From: Dehalobacter alkaniphilus
GTDB lineage: Bacteria; Bacillota; Desulfitobacteriia; Desulfitobacteriales; Syntrophobotulaceae
NCBI GenBank assembly: GCA_040500365.1
Contig: CP148031.1
Span: forward strand, 3,162,001 to 3,226,000
Direction: 5' to 3'
Length of the DNA stretch: 64,000 nucleotides
Part shown: in pieces, positions 1-7,897 of the stretch
Layout: the number at the start of each line of letters is the position of its first letter
Position numbering within the stretch: position 1 is the first letter of the stretch
Notes under the pieces: model-generated
Databases searched by the model: none
What the model was told of the DNA's origin: nothing
What the model saw: only the letters and a program-made list of their open reading frames with translations
Made by a program: the position numbers and the translations under genes

Positions 1-127
1 GGAAGTATAAGACGGCAAGGATATCTGCGGCCGAAAGGCTGCCGCCTGGATGCCCTGATTTAGCTTTTTCCAGCATTTCAATGATGTCCTGACGTATCCT
101 GCAGGCGATTTCTTTTAAATCTGACAT
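1..127 (-). CDS. Transketolase N-terminal subunit, 5' part only
   Basis: The first 42 codons of a gene that runs off the left edge. The protein starts MSDLKEIACRIRQDII and continues with the GHPGGSLSAADILAVLY signature, the thiamine-diphosphate-domain start of transketolases. Beginning this close to the signature is typical of the split form, in which separate N- and C-terminal subunits make the enzyme of the non-oxidative pentose phosphate pathway. A strong AAAGGAGG ribosome site lies just upstream. The gene follows prfB on the same strand after about 33 bp, so they may be cotranscribed. Whether it is split or full length cannot be decided from this window. Confidence 0.8.
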   Translation of the reverse strand, partial: MSDLKEIACRIRQDIIEMLEKAKSGHPGGSLSAADILAVLYF

Positions 128-160
128 GGTATAAAGCTTCCTCCTTTGCTTGGTCACAAT

Positions 161-1268
161 TTATTTATTCTGTCCGACAATTTGCTGAAGATAAGCCGAA
201 ATATACGGATCAATTTCCCCATCCATCACCGCATTAACATTCCCTGTTTCATAGCTGGTTCGATGGTCTTTGACCATGCTGTAAGGATGAAAGACATAGG
301 ACCGAATCTGGCTCCCCCAGGCAATATCATTTTGCTCCCCACGAACCTCAGATATTTCCTCTTCCTGTTGTTTTCGCTTTAATTCCAAAAGCTTGGCCTG
401 AAGAACCCGCATGCAATAAGCCCTGTTCTGAATCTGTGAGCGCTCGCTCTGACATTGAACAATAATTCCGGTAGGCAGGTGTGTGATCCGTACAGCAGAA
501 TCCGTCTTATTGACATGCTGTCCGCCGGCTCCGCCTGAACGGTACGTGTCAACCTTTAAATCCTCCGCATCAATGGTTATCTCTGCATCATCAGTGACTT
601 CAGGAATCACATCGACGGAGGCAAAGGAAGTATGCCGCCGTCCGGAGGCATCAAAAGGAGAGATACGAACCAGACGGTGTACCCCTTTCTCACATTTGGC
701 GTAGCCGTAGGCATTCTCCCCGGCCAAGGAAAATGTTACACTTTTAATTCCTGCTTCTTCTCCCGGGAGAAGATCGAGTGTCTCGACTTTAAATCCCCGG
801 CGTTCACCCCAGCGTACATACATCCTGTACAGCATCTGCACCCAATCCTGGGATTCGGTTCCGCCTGCGCCGGAGTGAAGGGTAATGATCGCATTATTAC
901 GGTCATAAGGTCCGCTGAGCAAAATCTCTAGTTCCAAATCAGCAAACTGGTTTTTCAATTTAACAATGGTGTTTTCAATTTCCGATTCCAAAGAAATATC
1001 GTCTTCCTCCACAGCCAGCTCCCAAAGTGCAGCGATGTCCTCGATCTGATCCTGGAGCTGTTGATGGACCGTCACCTTATCCTTCTCACGGGTCAATTCC
1101 TGCATGACTTTTTGCGCTGAAGAAGGATCATCCCAGAAACCGGGTTTGTTGAGTTCGTCCTCAAGCTTGGCAATCTTTATCTGACGGCCAGCAACGTCAA
1201 AGGGAAACCCTCAAATCTGCTAAACGCATTTTTAGATTCTCAATTTCTTTTTTCCAATCGGCAAGCAT
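161..1268 (-). CDS. prfB: Peptide chain release factor 2, made by +1 programmed frameshift
   Basis: RF2 reads UGA and UAA stop codons in the ribosome. A 23-codon leader (MLADWKKEIENLKMRL...) ends at an in-frame TGA at 1197-1199 inside CTT-TGA-C. A +1 shift at this site continues without a gap (LDVAGRQIKIAKLEDE...) into the 345-codon main frame, giving about 368 residues, close to the usual 365-370. The main frame carries the GGQ peptidyl-hydrolysis loop (RSGGAGGQHVNKTDSAV) and the SPF-type recognition region (VRISPFDASGRRHTS). Translation starts at ATG 1266-1268 behind an AGGGGTGG site. A gene call that ignores the shift would start wrongly at the internal ATG near 1105. The gene lies downstream of secA, as in Bacillus subtilis. 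Confidence 0.95.
1196..1211 (-). promoter_or_regulatory. RF2 autoregulatory +1 frameshift signal
   Basis: On the minus strand the site reads AGGGTTTCCCTTTGAC: an internal Shine-Dalgarno-like AGGG, then the slippery CTT codon, then the in-frame TGA followed by C. This is the classical RF2 arrangement. Scarce RF2 lets the ribosome slip +1 instead of terminating, so the factor controls its own synthesis. Confidence 0.93.
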
Positions 1269-1301
1269 TTTTCCACCCCTAGATTATTTTTTCCACTGCT
1301 T

Positions 1302-1330
1302 ATTAAAGTAAAACAAATCTGTTTTGTCAA
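1302..1330 (-). promoter_or_regulatory. Candidate sigma-A promoter of prfB
   Basis: Minus strand: -35 TTGACA (1325-1330, perfect consensus), a 17-bp spacer, then -10 TTTAAT (1302-1307, five of six). It sits 34 bp upstream of the prfB start and just past the secA stop, so prfB can be transcribed separately from secA. Predicted from sequence only. Confidence 0.7.
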
Positions 1331-1338
1331 CATTTTAT

Positions 1339-3849
1339 TTAGCTGTTGATTCCGCAACATTTCTTATATTTCTTCCCACTTCCGCACGGGCAGGGATCAT
1401 TGCGGCCAATATGTTCCCCAATTTTGCGGGGCTTCTTGACCTGCTCCTGTTCTTCCTCATAACGGTTCTCGGAGACTTTTTGCGCCTGTTCCGGAACTTG
1501 CGTCGTAATCCGAGGTGTTACTCTTAAGATATAAGTCGAAACGTCCTCCTGGATGGATTCTACCATACCCTGGAACATATCAAAGGCTTCATTCTTGTAT
1601 TCAAGGAGCGGATCGCGCTGTCCGTAAGCTCTTAAGCCAATCCCTTCCCGGAGGCTGTCCATCGCGTCAAGATGTTCCTTCCAGCGGGTATCTACAACCT
1701 GCAGAGCCACTGCTCTTTCAATTTGGCGCATCAGGTCCGAACCGAACTGGGATTCCCTGATCTCGTACAGTTCATGCACCCTGTCGGTCAATAGTTCTTC
1801 AACTTCTTCTTTGGCTAAATTGCTAATCTGTTCGGGGGTAAAGTCATGATCAGGAAGAATGACATTGTCGACATAGTCCAGAAAACTGACCAGATCCCAT
1901 TCTTCCGGATACGGGCTATTTCCGCTGTAACGCGCTGTGGTGTCGGCAATGACTTTTTCGATCATATCCATTACCTGTTCTTTCAGGTTTTCTCCTGTCA
2001 GAACGGATCTGCGCTGCGAGTAAATAATCTCACGCTGCTTGTTCATAACATCGTCATAATTCAGCACGTGTTTGCGGATGTCAAAGTTTCTACCCTCGAC
2101 TCTCTTCTGGGCTGTTTCAATACTGCGGCTGACAATTTTGGATTCGACAGGAACACTGTCGTCCATACCCAGTTTGTCCATTAGCCCGGCAATATTGTCA
2201 CCGCCGAAAAGCCGCATCAAATCATCGTCAAGCGAAATATAGAACTGGGAAGACCCCGGGTCACCTTGACGGCCGGAACGTCCTCTCAGCTGATTGTCAA
2301 TCCGGCGGGATTCATGTCTTTCCGTGCCAATGATATGCAGTCCGCCAAGTTCCTTTACGCCTTCCCCAAGAACAATATCTGTTCCTCTGCCTGCCATATT
2401 GGTTGCAATGGTTACCATACCCTGTTCCCCCGCCTTGGCGACGATCTGGGCTTCAAGTTCATGAAACTTAGCGTTCAGCACCTGATGCGGAACACCTTTC
2501 TTTTTCAGCATGTCGCTGAGCTTCTCGGATTTTTCAATCGAAATCGTTCCAACAAGTACTGGCTGGCCTTTGGCATTCTTTTCCGAAATATCGTTGACTA
2601 CGGCGTTAAACTTGCCTTCTTCCGTCCTATAGATAACATCAGGCAGATCCTGTCTGACCATCGGAAGATTCGTGGGGACTTCTACGACGTCCAACCTGTA
2701 AATATTAATAAATTCCTGCTCTTCCGTCTTCGCGGTACCGGTCATGCCACCAAGTTTCTTAAACATCCGAAAAAAGTTTTGAAACGTAATTGTTGCCAGC
2801 GTCTGAGATTCCCGCTCAATCTTGACATTTTCCTTGGCTTCAATCGCCTGGTGGAGTCCCTCGCTGTACCTGCGCCCGAACATTAAGCGGCCCGTAAATT
2901 CATCGACAATAATGACCTGACCGTCTTTCACCACATAGTCACGGTCAAGCTTGAACAGGGTATGCGCTTTCAAAGCCTGATTGACGTGATGCGCAACTTC
3001 ATTGTGTAGGTCATCGTATAAGTTATCCACCCCGAGCATTGTTTCAACCCTAGATACCCCATTCTCCGTCAGCGTTACAACTCTGTCCTTTTCATTGACA
3101 TGATAGTCTTCCTCCGGCTTAAGGCGGGGGACAACCTTCGCAACCCGGAAGTACAGTTCAGTGGGCTTATCAGCTTCTCCGGAAATGATTAATGGCGTCC
3201 TCGCTTCATCGATCAGAATCGAGTCTACTTCGTCCACGATGGCATAATGGAGCTCCCGCTGGACGACAGCGGCAGGATTGACGGACATATTGTCTCTCAG
3301 ATAGTCAAATCCAAATTCATTGTTCGTGCCGTACGTAATGTCGGCGTTATAGCTTGTCCGCCGCTGTTCGTGGGTCAGACCATGAACAATCAGCCCGATG
3401 GACAAACCGAGAAAATCATACACCTGGCCCATCCAGTTGGCGTCACGGGTGGCAAGATAATCGTTAACCGTCACAACATGGACGCCCAAGCCGGTTAAGG
3501 CATTTAAATACGTAGGCAAGGTTGCAACCAGCGTTTTGCCTTCCCCGGTCTTCATTTCGGCGATCCTTCCATCGTGAAGGACCATTCCGCCTATAAGCTG
3601 AACATCATAGTGCCGCTGTCCGAGAACTCTTTTCGAAGCCTCCCTGACGACAGCAAAGGCTTCCGGCAAAAGATCATCCAGCGTCTCACCCTGTTCCAGT
3701 CTTTCTTTGAATTCCACTGTCTTTGCTCTGAGTTCGTCATCAGAGAGTACCTGTATGGAAGGTTCCAACTGATTAATTTTTTCAACTTTCTTTTGGTACT
3801 TTTTTATATCTCTGGCGTTGTCATCAATCAAATCCTTTAAAAAACCCAT
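1339..3849 (-). CDS. secA: Preprotein translocase ATPase SecA
   Basis: SecA is the cytoplasmic motor that drives unfolded preproteins through SecYEG. The 836 residues show the Walker A motif MKTGEGKT near residue 99, the Walker B/DEAD variant VDEVD near 205, a GRGTD-type helicase motif and GRSGRQGDPGSS motif VI, and the C-terminal zinc-binding CPCGSGKKYKKCC near 820-832 that contacts SecB or the ribosome. Length and domain order are those of the housekeeping SecA1. The start ATG follows AAGGTGAAAGGTGG. It lies between hpf and prfB, matching Bacillus gene order. A second SecA-like protein occupies the right edge of the window. Confidence 0.98.
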   Translation of the reverse strand: MGFLKDLIDDNARDIKKYQKKVEKINQLEPSIQVLSDDELRAKTVEFKERLEQGETLDDLLPEAFAVVREASKRVLGQRHYDVQLIGGMVLHDGRIAEMKTGEGKTLVATLPTYLNALTGLGVHVVTVNDYLATRDANWMGQVYDFLGLSIGLIVHGLTHEQRRTSYNADITYGTNNEFGFDYLRDNMSVNPAAVVQRELHYAIVDEVDSILIDEARTPLIISGEADKPTELYFRVAKVVPRLKPEEDYHVNEKDRVVTLTENGVSRVETMLGVDNLYDDLHNEVAHHVNQALKAHTLFKLDRDYVVKDGQVIIVDEFTGRLMFGRRYSEGLHQAIEAKENVKIERESQTLATITFQNFFRMFKKLGGMTGTAKTEEQEFINIYRLDVVEVPTNLPMVRQDLPDVIYRTEEGKFNAVVNDISEKNAKGQPVLVGTISIEKSEKLSDMLKKKGVPHQVLNAKFHELEAQIVAKAGEQGMVTIATNMAGRGTDIVLGEGVKELGGLHIIGTERHESRRIDNQLRGRSGRQGDPGSSQFYISLDDDLMRLFGGDNIAGLMDKLGMDDSVPVESKIVSRSIETAQKRVEGRNFDIRKHVLNYDDVMNKQREIIYSQRRSVLTGENLKEQVMDMIEKVIADTTARYSGNSPYPEEWDLVSFLDYVDNVILPDHDFTPEQISNLAKEEVEELLTDRVHELYEIRESQFGSDLMRQIERAVALQVVDTRWKEHLDAMDSLREGIGLRAYGQRDPLLEYKNEAFDMFQGMVESIQEDVSTYILRVTPRITTQVPEQAQKVSENRYEEEQEQVKKPRKIGEHIGRNDPCPCGSGKKYKKCCGINS

Positions 3850-3891
3850 TTTGGTCCACCTTTCACCTTGCGCGGTGTGCTTAATATGATT

Positions 3892-3920
3892 ATTTTATCA
3901 CTGTCTTACTGAAGGTTCAA
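3892..3920 (-). promoter_or_regulatory. Candidate sigma-A promoter of secA
   Basis: Minus strand: -35 TTGAAC (3915-3920), a 17-bp spacer, then -10 TAAAAT (3892-3897). It lies between the hpf terminator and the secA ribosome site, which is where a secA promoter is expected. The -35 is imperfect (four of six). Confidence 0.55.
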
Positions 3921-3930
3921 TCTAAGCAAA

Positions 3931-3961
3931 AAGATGTCCCGCTTAGGCGGGACACTTTTTT
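3931..3961 (-). terminator. Rho-independent terminator after hpf
   Basis: An 8-bp perfect stem TGTCCCGC/GCGGGACA (3935-3942 with 3947-3954) and a 4-nt loop. A run of T follows on either strand (TCTTTTT on minus, CTTTTTTT on plus). It separates hpf from secA and could work in both directions. Confidence 0.85.
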
Positions 3962-4003
3962 GCTCAGGATATGCGATTAATAAACCTGAGTCGTTCAGCC
4001 GTT

Positions 4004-4534
4004 TTAGTATTCTGGCTCTAGTAGGCCGTAGCCGCCGTGTTTACGCCGGTAAACAACATTTATCTGCCCCGTATCTGCATTGGCAAATACAAAAAAATTA
4101 TGCCCGATCAGGTCCATCTGCATCGCTGCCTCGTCAACCGACATAAGCTTAGCTGAAAACTTTTTTGTTTTAACAATGCTGTTATTGTCAAAGATTTCTT
4201 CATCATCCTCGAGGATATAGCTCGGCTCCTCCTTCGTGGATTTTATTCTCTTTTTCCCAATACGCTTGCGGTATTTTTCCATTTGGCGTTCCAGCTTATC
4301 CACTACCAGGTCGATGGAGGAATACATATCATCTGTTTCTTCCTCACCTCTGAGAAGAAATCCGTTTAGCGGGGCAGTAACTTCAACTCTCTGACGTTCT
4401 TTTTCTACGGACAGCATGACTTGAATATCGAGAAAATCATCGGAGTACTTCTCCAGCTTACGGACTCTTTTTTCTACATAATCCTTTAACGCGTCCGTCA
4501 TTTTCATTTGTTTGCCTCGAACATTGATATTCAT
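4004..4534 (-). CDS. hpf: Long ribosome hibernation promoting factor
   Basis: At 176 residues this is the long form of HPF (YvyD). An N-terminal S30AE/HPF domain (about 1-100, starting MNINVRGKQMKMTDALKDYV) occupies the decoding region of the 30S subunit. After a charged linker, a C-terminal dimerisation domain (about 120-176, with FSAKLMSVDEAAMQMDLIGH) joins two ribosomes into inactive 100S particles. A well-matched sigma-H promoter lies upstream, which agrees with the known stationary-phase control of B. subtilis yvyD. It is a single-gene unit ending in a terminator before secA. Confidence 0.95.
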   Translation of the reverse strand: MNINVRGKQMKMTDALKDYVEKRVRKLEKYSDDFLDIQVMLSVEKERQRVEVTAPLNGFLLRGEEETDDMYSSIDLVVDKLERQMEKYRKRIGKKRIKSTKEEPSYILEDDEEIFDNNSIVKTKKFSAKLMSVDEAAMQMDLIGHNFFVFANADTGQINVVYRRKHGGYGLLEPEY

Positions 4535-4568
4535 AGTCTCAACCCCTTTCGCCTGATATAGTATTATA

Positions 4569-4595
4569 ATTCATCTTTTCTTATTAAATTCCTGC
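4569..4595 (-). promoter_or_regulatory. Sigma-H-type promoter of hpf
   Basis: Minus strand: GCAGGAATT (4587-4595) fits the sigma-H -35 consensus RnAGGAwWW at every position. After an 11-bp gap GATGAAT (4569-4575) fits the -10 RnnGAAT. It lies 35 bp upstream of the hpf start codon. B. subtilis yvyD is known to be sigma-H and sigma-B dependent, so both sequence and gene identity agree. Not experimentally tested here. Confidence 0.75.
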
Positions 4596-4663
4596 CATAT
4601 TTTATCTTTGTTTAGTGATATTATTACCTCAACGAACTGAAAACATCCTGAGAAGCAGTATCT

Positions 4664-4765
4664 TGTTAACCTTAAAATTTTATATGATGGCGAGCAGATT
4701 TTCTGCAAGACAACGCAGTATTGCGAAAAATCTGCTGTCAGGATATATGAGATTTAGGGTTAACA
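4664..4765. repeat. 100-bp imperfect palindromic element (MITE- or REP-like)
   Basis: The ends TGTTAACCTTAAA... and ...TTTAGGGTTAACA are inverted copies. The inverted similarity continues through TATATGATGGCGAGCAGATTTT on the left and AAAATCTGCTGTCAGGATATATGA on the right, around a short centre. It has no ORF. The left end reappears as a lone 22-bp copy at 28313-28334 (20 of 22 bases identical), and the TGTCAACCTTA core recurs near 16153 and 50186. This suggests a mobile or once-mobile family. No target-site duplication is clear. Confidence 0.6.
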
Positions 4766-4792
4766 TGTTACTAGCGTTTCGGTTTGTTGAAG

Positions 4793-4867
4793 TTATACAC
4801 AACAAATTGTGGATAATGTTGATAACTTTACTTTTTGGCGTATATTTTCATTTTTATTGGTGGATAA
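4793..4867. promoter_or_regulatory. Cluster of DnaA-box-like sites
   Basis: Four nonamers lie in 75 bp: TTATACACA (4793-4801, plus), TTATCCACA (4808-4816, minus, exact consensus), TTATCAACA (4817-4825, minus) and TTATCCACC (4859-4867, minus). Three are tightly packed within 33 bp. No dnaA, dnaN, rnpA or rpmH is nearby, so this is not an obvious oriC. It may be a DnaA titration or regulatory cluster. The region is AT-rich, which raises the chance background for the weaker two sites. Confidence 0.5.
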
Positions 4868-4961
4868 AATTGTGAGCAGTCCATCGATTAGTACGAAGGT
4901 CCTATTTTTGTCTTCATTCTGCAATTTTCTGCAAAAAATGATTCTTCTGCGGCAAATTGTC

Positions 4962-5684
4962 TCATTCTTCTTTACCCGCGCCAAGACAAAAAGCATAGAC
5001 TTTCTTTACCCCATTCTTTTTCAGTACCCCGGCACATTCTTCCAGCGTCGAGCCTGTCGTCACAACATCATCAACCAGCCAGACAATTTCCCTGAGATCA
5101 CTGTAACCAGGTTTGACTGAGAAGGCATCCCGGAGATTCCGCAGCCTTTGCCTGCGTCCCAGGGTAGTCTGAGGAATTGTATCCTTCATTCGGTCAAGCA
5201 GATTCTGATAAGGAATTGCCAGCTGCCTGCTGATGATTGAGGCCAGCGCCTCTGCTTGATTGAATCCTCTTTGGGACAGCCTGTCCGGATGCATCGGCAC
5301 CGGAACTACTGCGTCAGGAGGAGGCAAGCAGCGGATAACCCATGGAATGATCACTTCTGCCAGAGACGCTATCAGATATGGCTGTCCCTTATATTTAATT
5401 TGCTGAACTAATTCTTTCCAGGCACCTTTGTAATAACCCAGACAGGTTACCTTATCCAATCCTTCCGGCCCCTTTCCTGTTTCACAATTTCGGCAACGTG
5501 TTTTGGTCTCTGCAAGAATTTTGCCGCAGGAACCACAGCGAGGCAGATTCGGAAAAAAATACGCCTGCTGACAAATCAGACAGACCGGTTCTTCTGATAC
5601 ATTGCCGCAAAGCAGACAATACGTTGTCTTCTCATACCACAAAAGCGCTGCGTTTTCTTTAAGTTTCAAGAATAAATCAACCAT
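4962..5684 (-). CDS. comFC: ComF family phosphoribosyltransferase-like protein
   Basis: A 240-residue ComFC-type protein. The N-terminus has paired cysteines (CLLCGN, CLICQQ, CGSCGK, CRNCE) forming zinc ribbons. The C-terminal half is a type I PRTase fold with the PRPP loop VWLVDDVVTTGSTLEEC (about residue 200). ComFC works with ComFA in DNA uptake during natural transformation and is widely retained in non-competent species. The start overlaps the comFA stop by 8 bp, so the two are translationally coupled. comFB is absent, as in many Clostridia. Confidence 0.9.
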   Translation of the reverse strand: MVDLFLKLKENAALLWYEKTTYCLLCGNVSEEPVCLICQQAYFFPNLPRCGSCGKILAETKTRCRNCETGKGPEGLDKVTCLGYYKGAWKELVQQIKYKGQPYLIASLAEVIIPWVIRCLPPPDAVVPVPMHPDRLSQRGFNQAEALASIISRQLAIPYQNLLDRMKDTIPQTTLGRRQRLRNLRDAFSVKPGYSDLREIVWLVDDVVTTGSTLEECAGVLKKNGVKKVYAFCLGAGKEE

Positions 5685-7455
5685 TCAGACATCCCCATTC
5701 TTCAGCCAGCCTGTTCTGGTCCTGAATCCAGCGGTTGGCCTGGATCATGGCCTGGGTTTGTTCGGCATAAATAAAGACGGCTCTTCCAACCGGGCATTCT
5801 GCGCTCCGGCCTGTTCTGCCGGCCATCTGGACCAAAGCCCTCGCATCATAGAGCGTATGATCCGCAAATAAAACTGCAACCTGTACACCTTTAATGGTTA
5901 TGCCTCTTTCTAAAATGGATGTACAGACAAAAATATTAATATCGCCCTGCCTGAAAAGTACGATCTTTTCTCTCCTCGCAGCATCCGAGCTCCAGCTTCC
6001 CTCCACGCGCAGATTACAAAAAGCCATTTTCAGCACACCCGTCCATTCTTTAACCAACGCAACGGTGGGGACAAAGACCAGAATCGGACCGTCCGCAATC
6101 AATTTCAGCAATACTTTTTTCAATTCAACCAGTGAACGATCCCTGGTCGGTTTATTTTTTTGCCATTCGGGGACCGGAACAGGAAAGCCATGATGTCTTA
6201 CAGGGAGTCTGACGATCGCACATTTCTGGCTCTTGACCCGTAACAGAATTTCTGCTGACGGTGTCGCTGTAAGACAGATAATTTGTCCATCTGGTCTTAA
6301 AGCCTGTCTGATTCCATATTCCAGGACGCTGCTTCCTTCATAAGGATAGGCGTCAGTCTCATCAAGGATAATCAGGTGAAAAGCCCGATAAAATCTCAGA
6401 ACTTGATGCGTTGTTGCGACGGTTAGCTTTGAGGGCTCCATATCCTGCGGCAGCGCTCCGCTTAAAATTTTGATATTGTATTCCGGAAAATTTTTCTGCA
6501 AACGAGGCTGAACGTCGTGCACAACGTCCTGTCTGGGTGCCGCAAAAAGAACCTTTTTATTCTGACGCAAAAAACTATCGATCAAAGGGAAACAAACCTC
6601 TGTTTTTCCAGCACCGCAGGCAGCCCAAAGCAGCGTTTCTTGTGCTTTTTGCCGGTGCACCTGCTGCCAAAGCTCTTCGGCTGCCTTTTCCTGCGCAAAA
6701 GTAAATTCCAGGCTATAACTCCGGATAGTTTGATCTGGTTTACACTTATCTGTATCCACCTGTGTTTGACCCGGAACATCGACGGAATGGAGCCTAAAAA
6801 GAATTTGCAGAGAATTGAGCGGTCCAATTTCCCGACAGTCAAGGCAGGTATATGTATCGCCATACAGTGATGGCCATTCTTCATAATGACTGCTTCCGCA
6901 GCGCCGGCAGAAATACCTGGATCGAACCTGTTCAAAAATCGGCAGCCACTCTGCATTTCCGCTCTGCACAGCTTTTTGCATGAAGCCCAGAAGTTCCTTC
7001 GTACTAACGCCGAGCTTTTTCTCCACAATCCGAAACTCATTTTCGGCGAGTTGCCTGCCCTCCGCTATTCTCAGGAATTTTTGGTACATGGTTTCATTCT
7101 GCAGTACTTCGATATTGAATGCCTCCGGCAAGGCCTCCCGGCTGGTATCCTGCCACCGAACCTTTTCTTGAACGCCCATATTTTCTTTTTTCATCCGATT
7201 TGTTAGCTTTTGGGCAAGCCTGTTTTCAAAGTCCCTGTCTATAACTGGTGCTGATGGCAGAGCTGATGAAAATGGCTGCGTGGCTGGTTGTGTTGTTGGT
7301 TTTTTATTAGGCAGCCCTGCAGTGACGGCCAGCAGCTTTCCTAGCGGTAACCCCGGGCTCAAATACCTCGTCCACCCTCCCAGGATTAGGCCCGCAGAAG
7401 GCAGCGGAGAAAAACAGAATTCTCCATTGTCTTTGGCTAAAATGTAAAAAAGCAC
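5677..7455 (-). CDS. comFA: ComFA-like DEAD-box DNA helicase/translocase
   Basis: 592 residues. A four-cysteine zinc module (CRRCGSSHYEEWPS...CLDC, around residues 185-215) precedes a superfamily 2 helicase core with Walker A AACGAGKTEV, DEAD variant LDETDAYP, SAT-like LTATPS, and motif VI MAGRTGRS. ComFA is the ATPase thought to pull single-stranded DNA inward during transformation. The start is a GTG (7453-7455) behind AAGGA. The N-terminal 130 residues are poorly conserved and rich in Ser, Thr and Pro. The pair with comFC is intact, but no other competence genes are in the window. Confidence 0.88.
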   Translation of the reverse strand: MLFYILAKDNGEFCFSPLPSAGLILGGWTRYLSPGLPLGKLLAVTAGLPNKKPTTQPATQPFSSALPSAPVIDRDFENRLAQKLTNRMKKENMGVQEKVRWQDTSREALPEAFNIEVLQNETMYQKFLRIAEGRQLAENEFRIVEKKLGVSTKELLGFMQKAVQSGNAEWLPIFEQVRSRYFCRRCGSSHYEEWPSLYGDTYTCLDCREIGPLNSLQILFRLHSVDVPGQTQVDTDKCKPDQTIRSYSLEFTFAQEKAAEELWQQVHRQKAQETLLWAACGAGKTEVCFPLIDSFLRQNKKVLFAAPRQDVVHDVQPRLQKNFPEYNIKILSGALPQDMEPSKLTVATTHQVLRFYRAFHLIILDETDAYPYEGSSVLEYGIRQALRPDGQIICLTATPSAEILLRVKSQKCAIVRLPVRHHGFPVPVPEWQKNKPTRDRSLVELKKVLLKLIADGPILVFVPTVALVKEWTGVLKMAFCNLRVEGSWSSDAARREKIVLFRQGDINIFVCTSILERGITIKGVQVAVLFADHTLYDARALVQMAGRTGRSAECPVGRAVFIYAEQTQAMIQANRWIQDQNRLAEEWGCLNG

Positions 7456-7465
7456 GCTTTTGTCC

Positions 7466-7867
7466 TTATCCTTTCTGAGTATACTGAACCGTCAGGCCAG
7501 GAAAACGTCTTTCCAGACGGGTCTTGGTTCTTTCCTGCTCGTCTTTAGGAAGATTGGCATTCTCCTGCGACATATCTATGCTGACAATTATTCCCTCCTG
7601 CCTGTTTCGCGTTTTTCTGACCATATAAATTTCTTTTTCAATATCCTCATGGTCAAATTCCCTGGCCTCAATAGCCAAAACCGCATTGTCAGTGATTGTC
7701 TTCACCTGCCGCGTGTTGTTTGTTCCAAAGGCCTCAATTCGTTCAGACAGGGCATCCGGAAGCTCCCACTCATATTGTCCTGCCCATAACCAAAGAATAA
7801 TCAAACCTACCGCCAATACACCATAAATAAGCATCATGTGCCTGACCTGCCTTTGCCGTATAATCAT
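7466..7867 (-). CDS. Small single-pass membrane protein, unknown function
   Basis: 133 residues. One strong N-terminal transmembrane segment (MMLIYGVLAVGLIILWLWAG, about residues 11-30) is followed by a roughly 100-residue charged, presumably extracytoplasmic region with no motif I recognise. Only 10 bp separates it from comFA, so it is probably in the same operon. The ATG at 7867 has a poor ribosome site. ATG 7837 (Met11), preceded by AGGCAGG, is a plausible alternative. Confidence 0.65.
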   Translation of the reverse strand: MIIRQRQVRHMMLIYGVLAVGLIILWLWAGQYEWELPDALSERIEAFGTNNTRQVKTITDNAVLAIEAREFDHEDIEKEIYMVRKTRNRQEGIIVSIDMSQENANLPKDEQERTKTRLERRFPGLTVQYTQKG

Positions 7868-7897
7868 TAATTCTTATGATTATTTCTATCATATGCT

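Noticed and set aside
2266..2886. 206-codon plus-strand ORF
   Set aside because: Antisense to secA in a region of strong secA coding; no ribosome site or similarity.
4793..4867. Chromosomal or plasmid origin of replication
   Set aside because: DnaA-box-like sites are present, but dnaA/dnaN/rnpA/rpmH or a rep gene are absent and neighbours are ordinary housekeeping genes.
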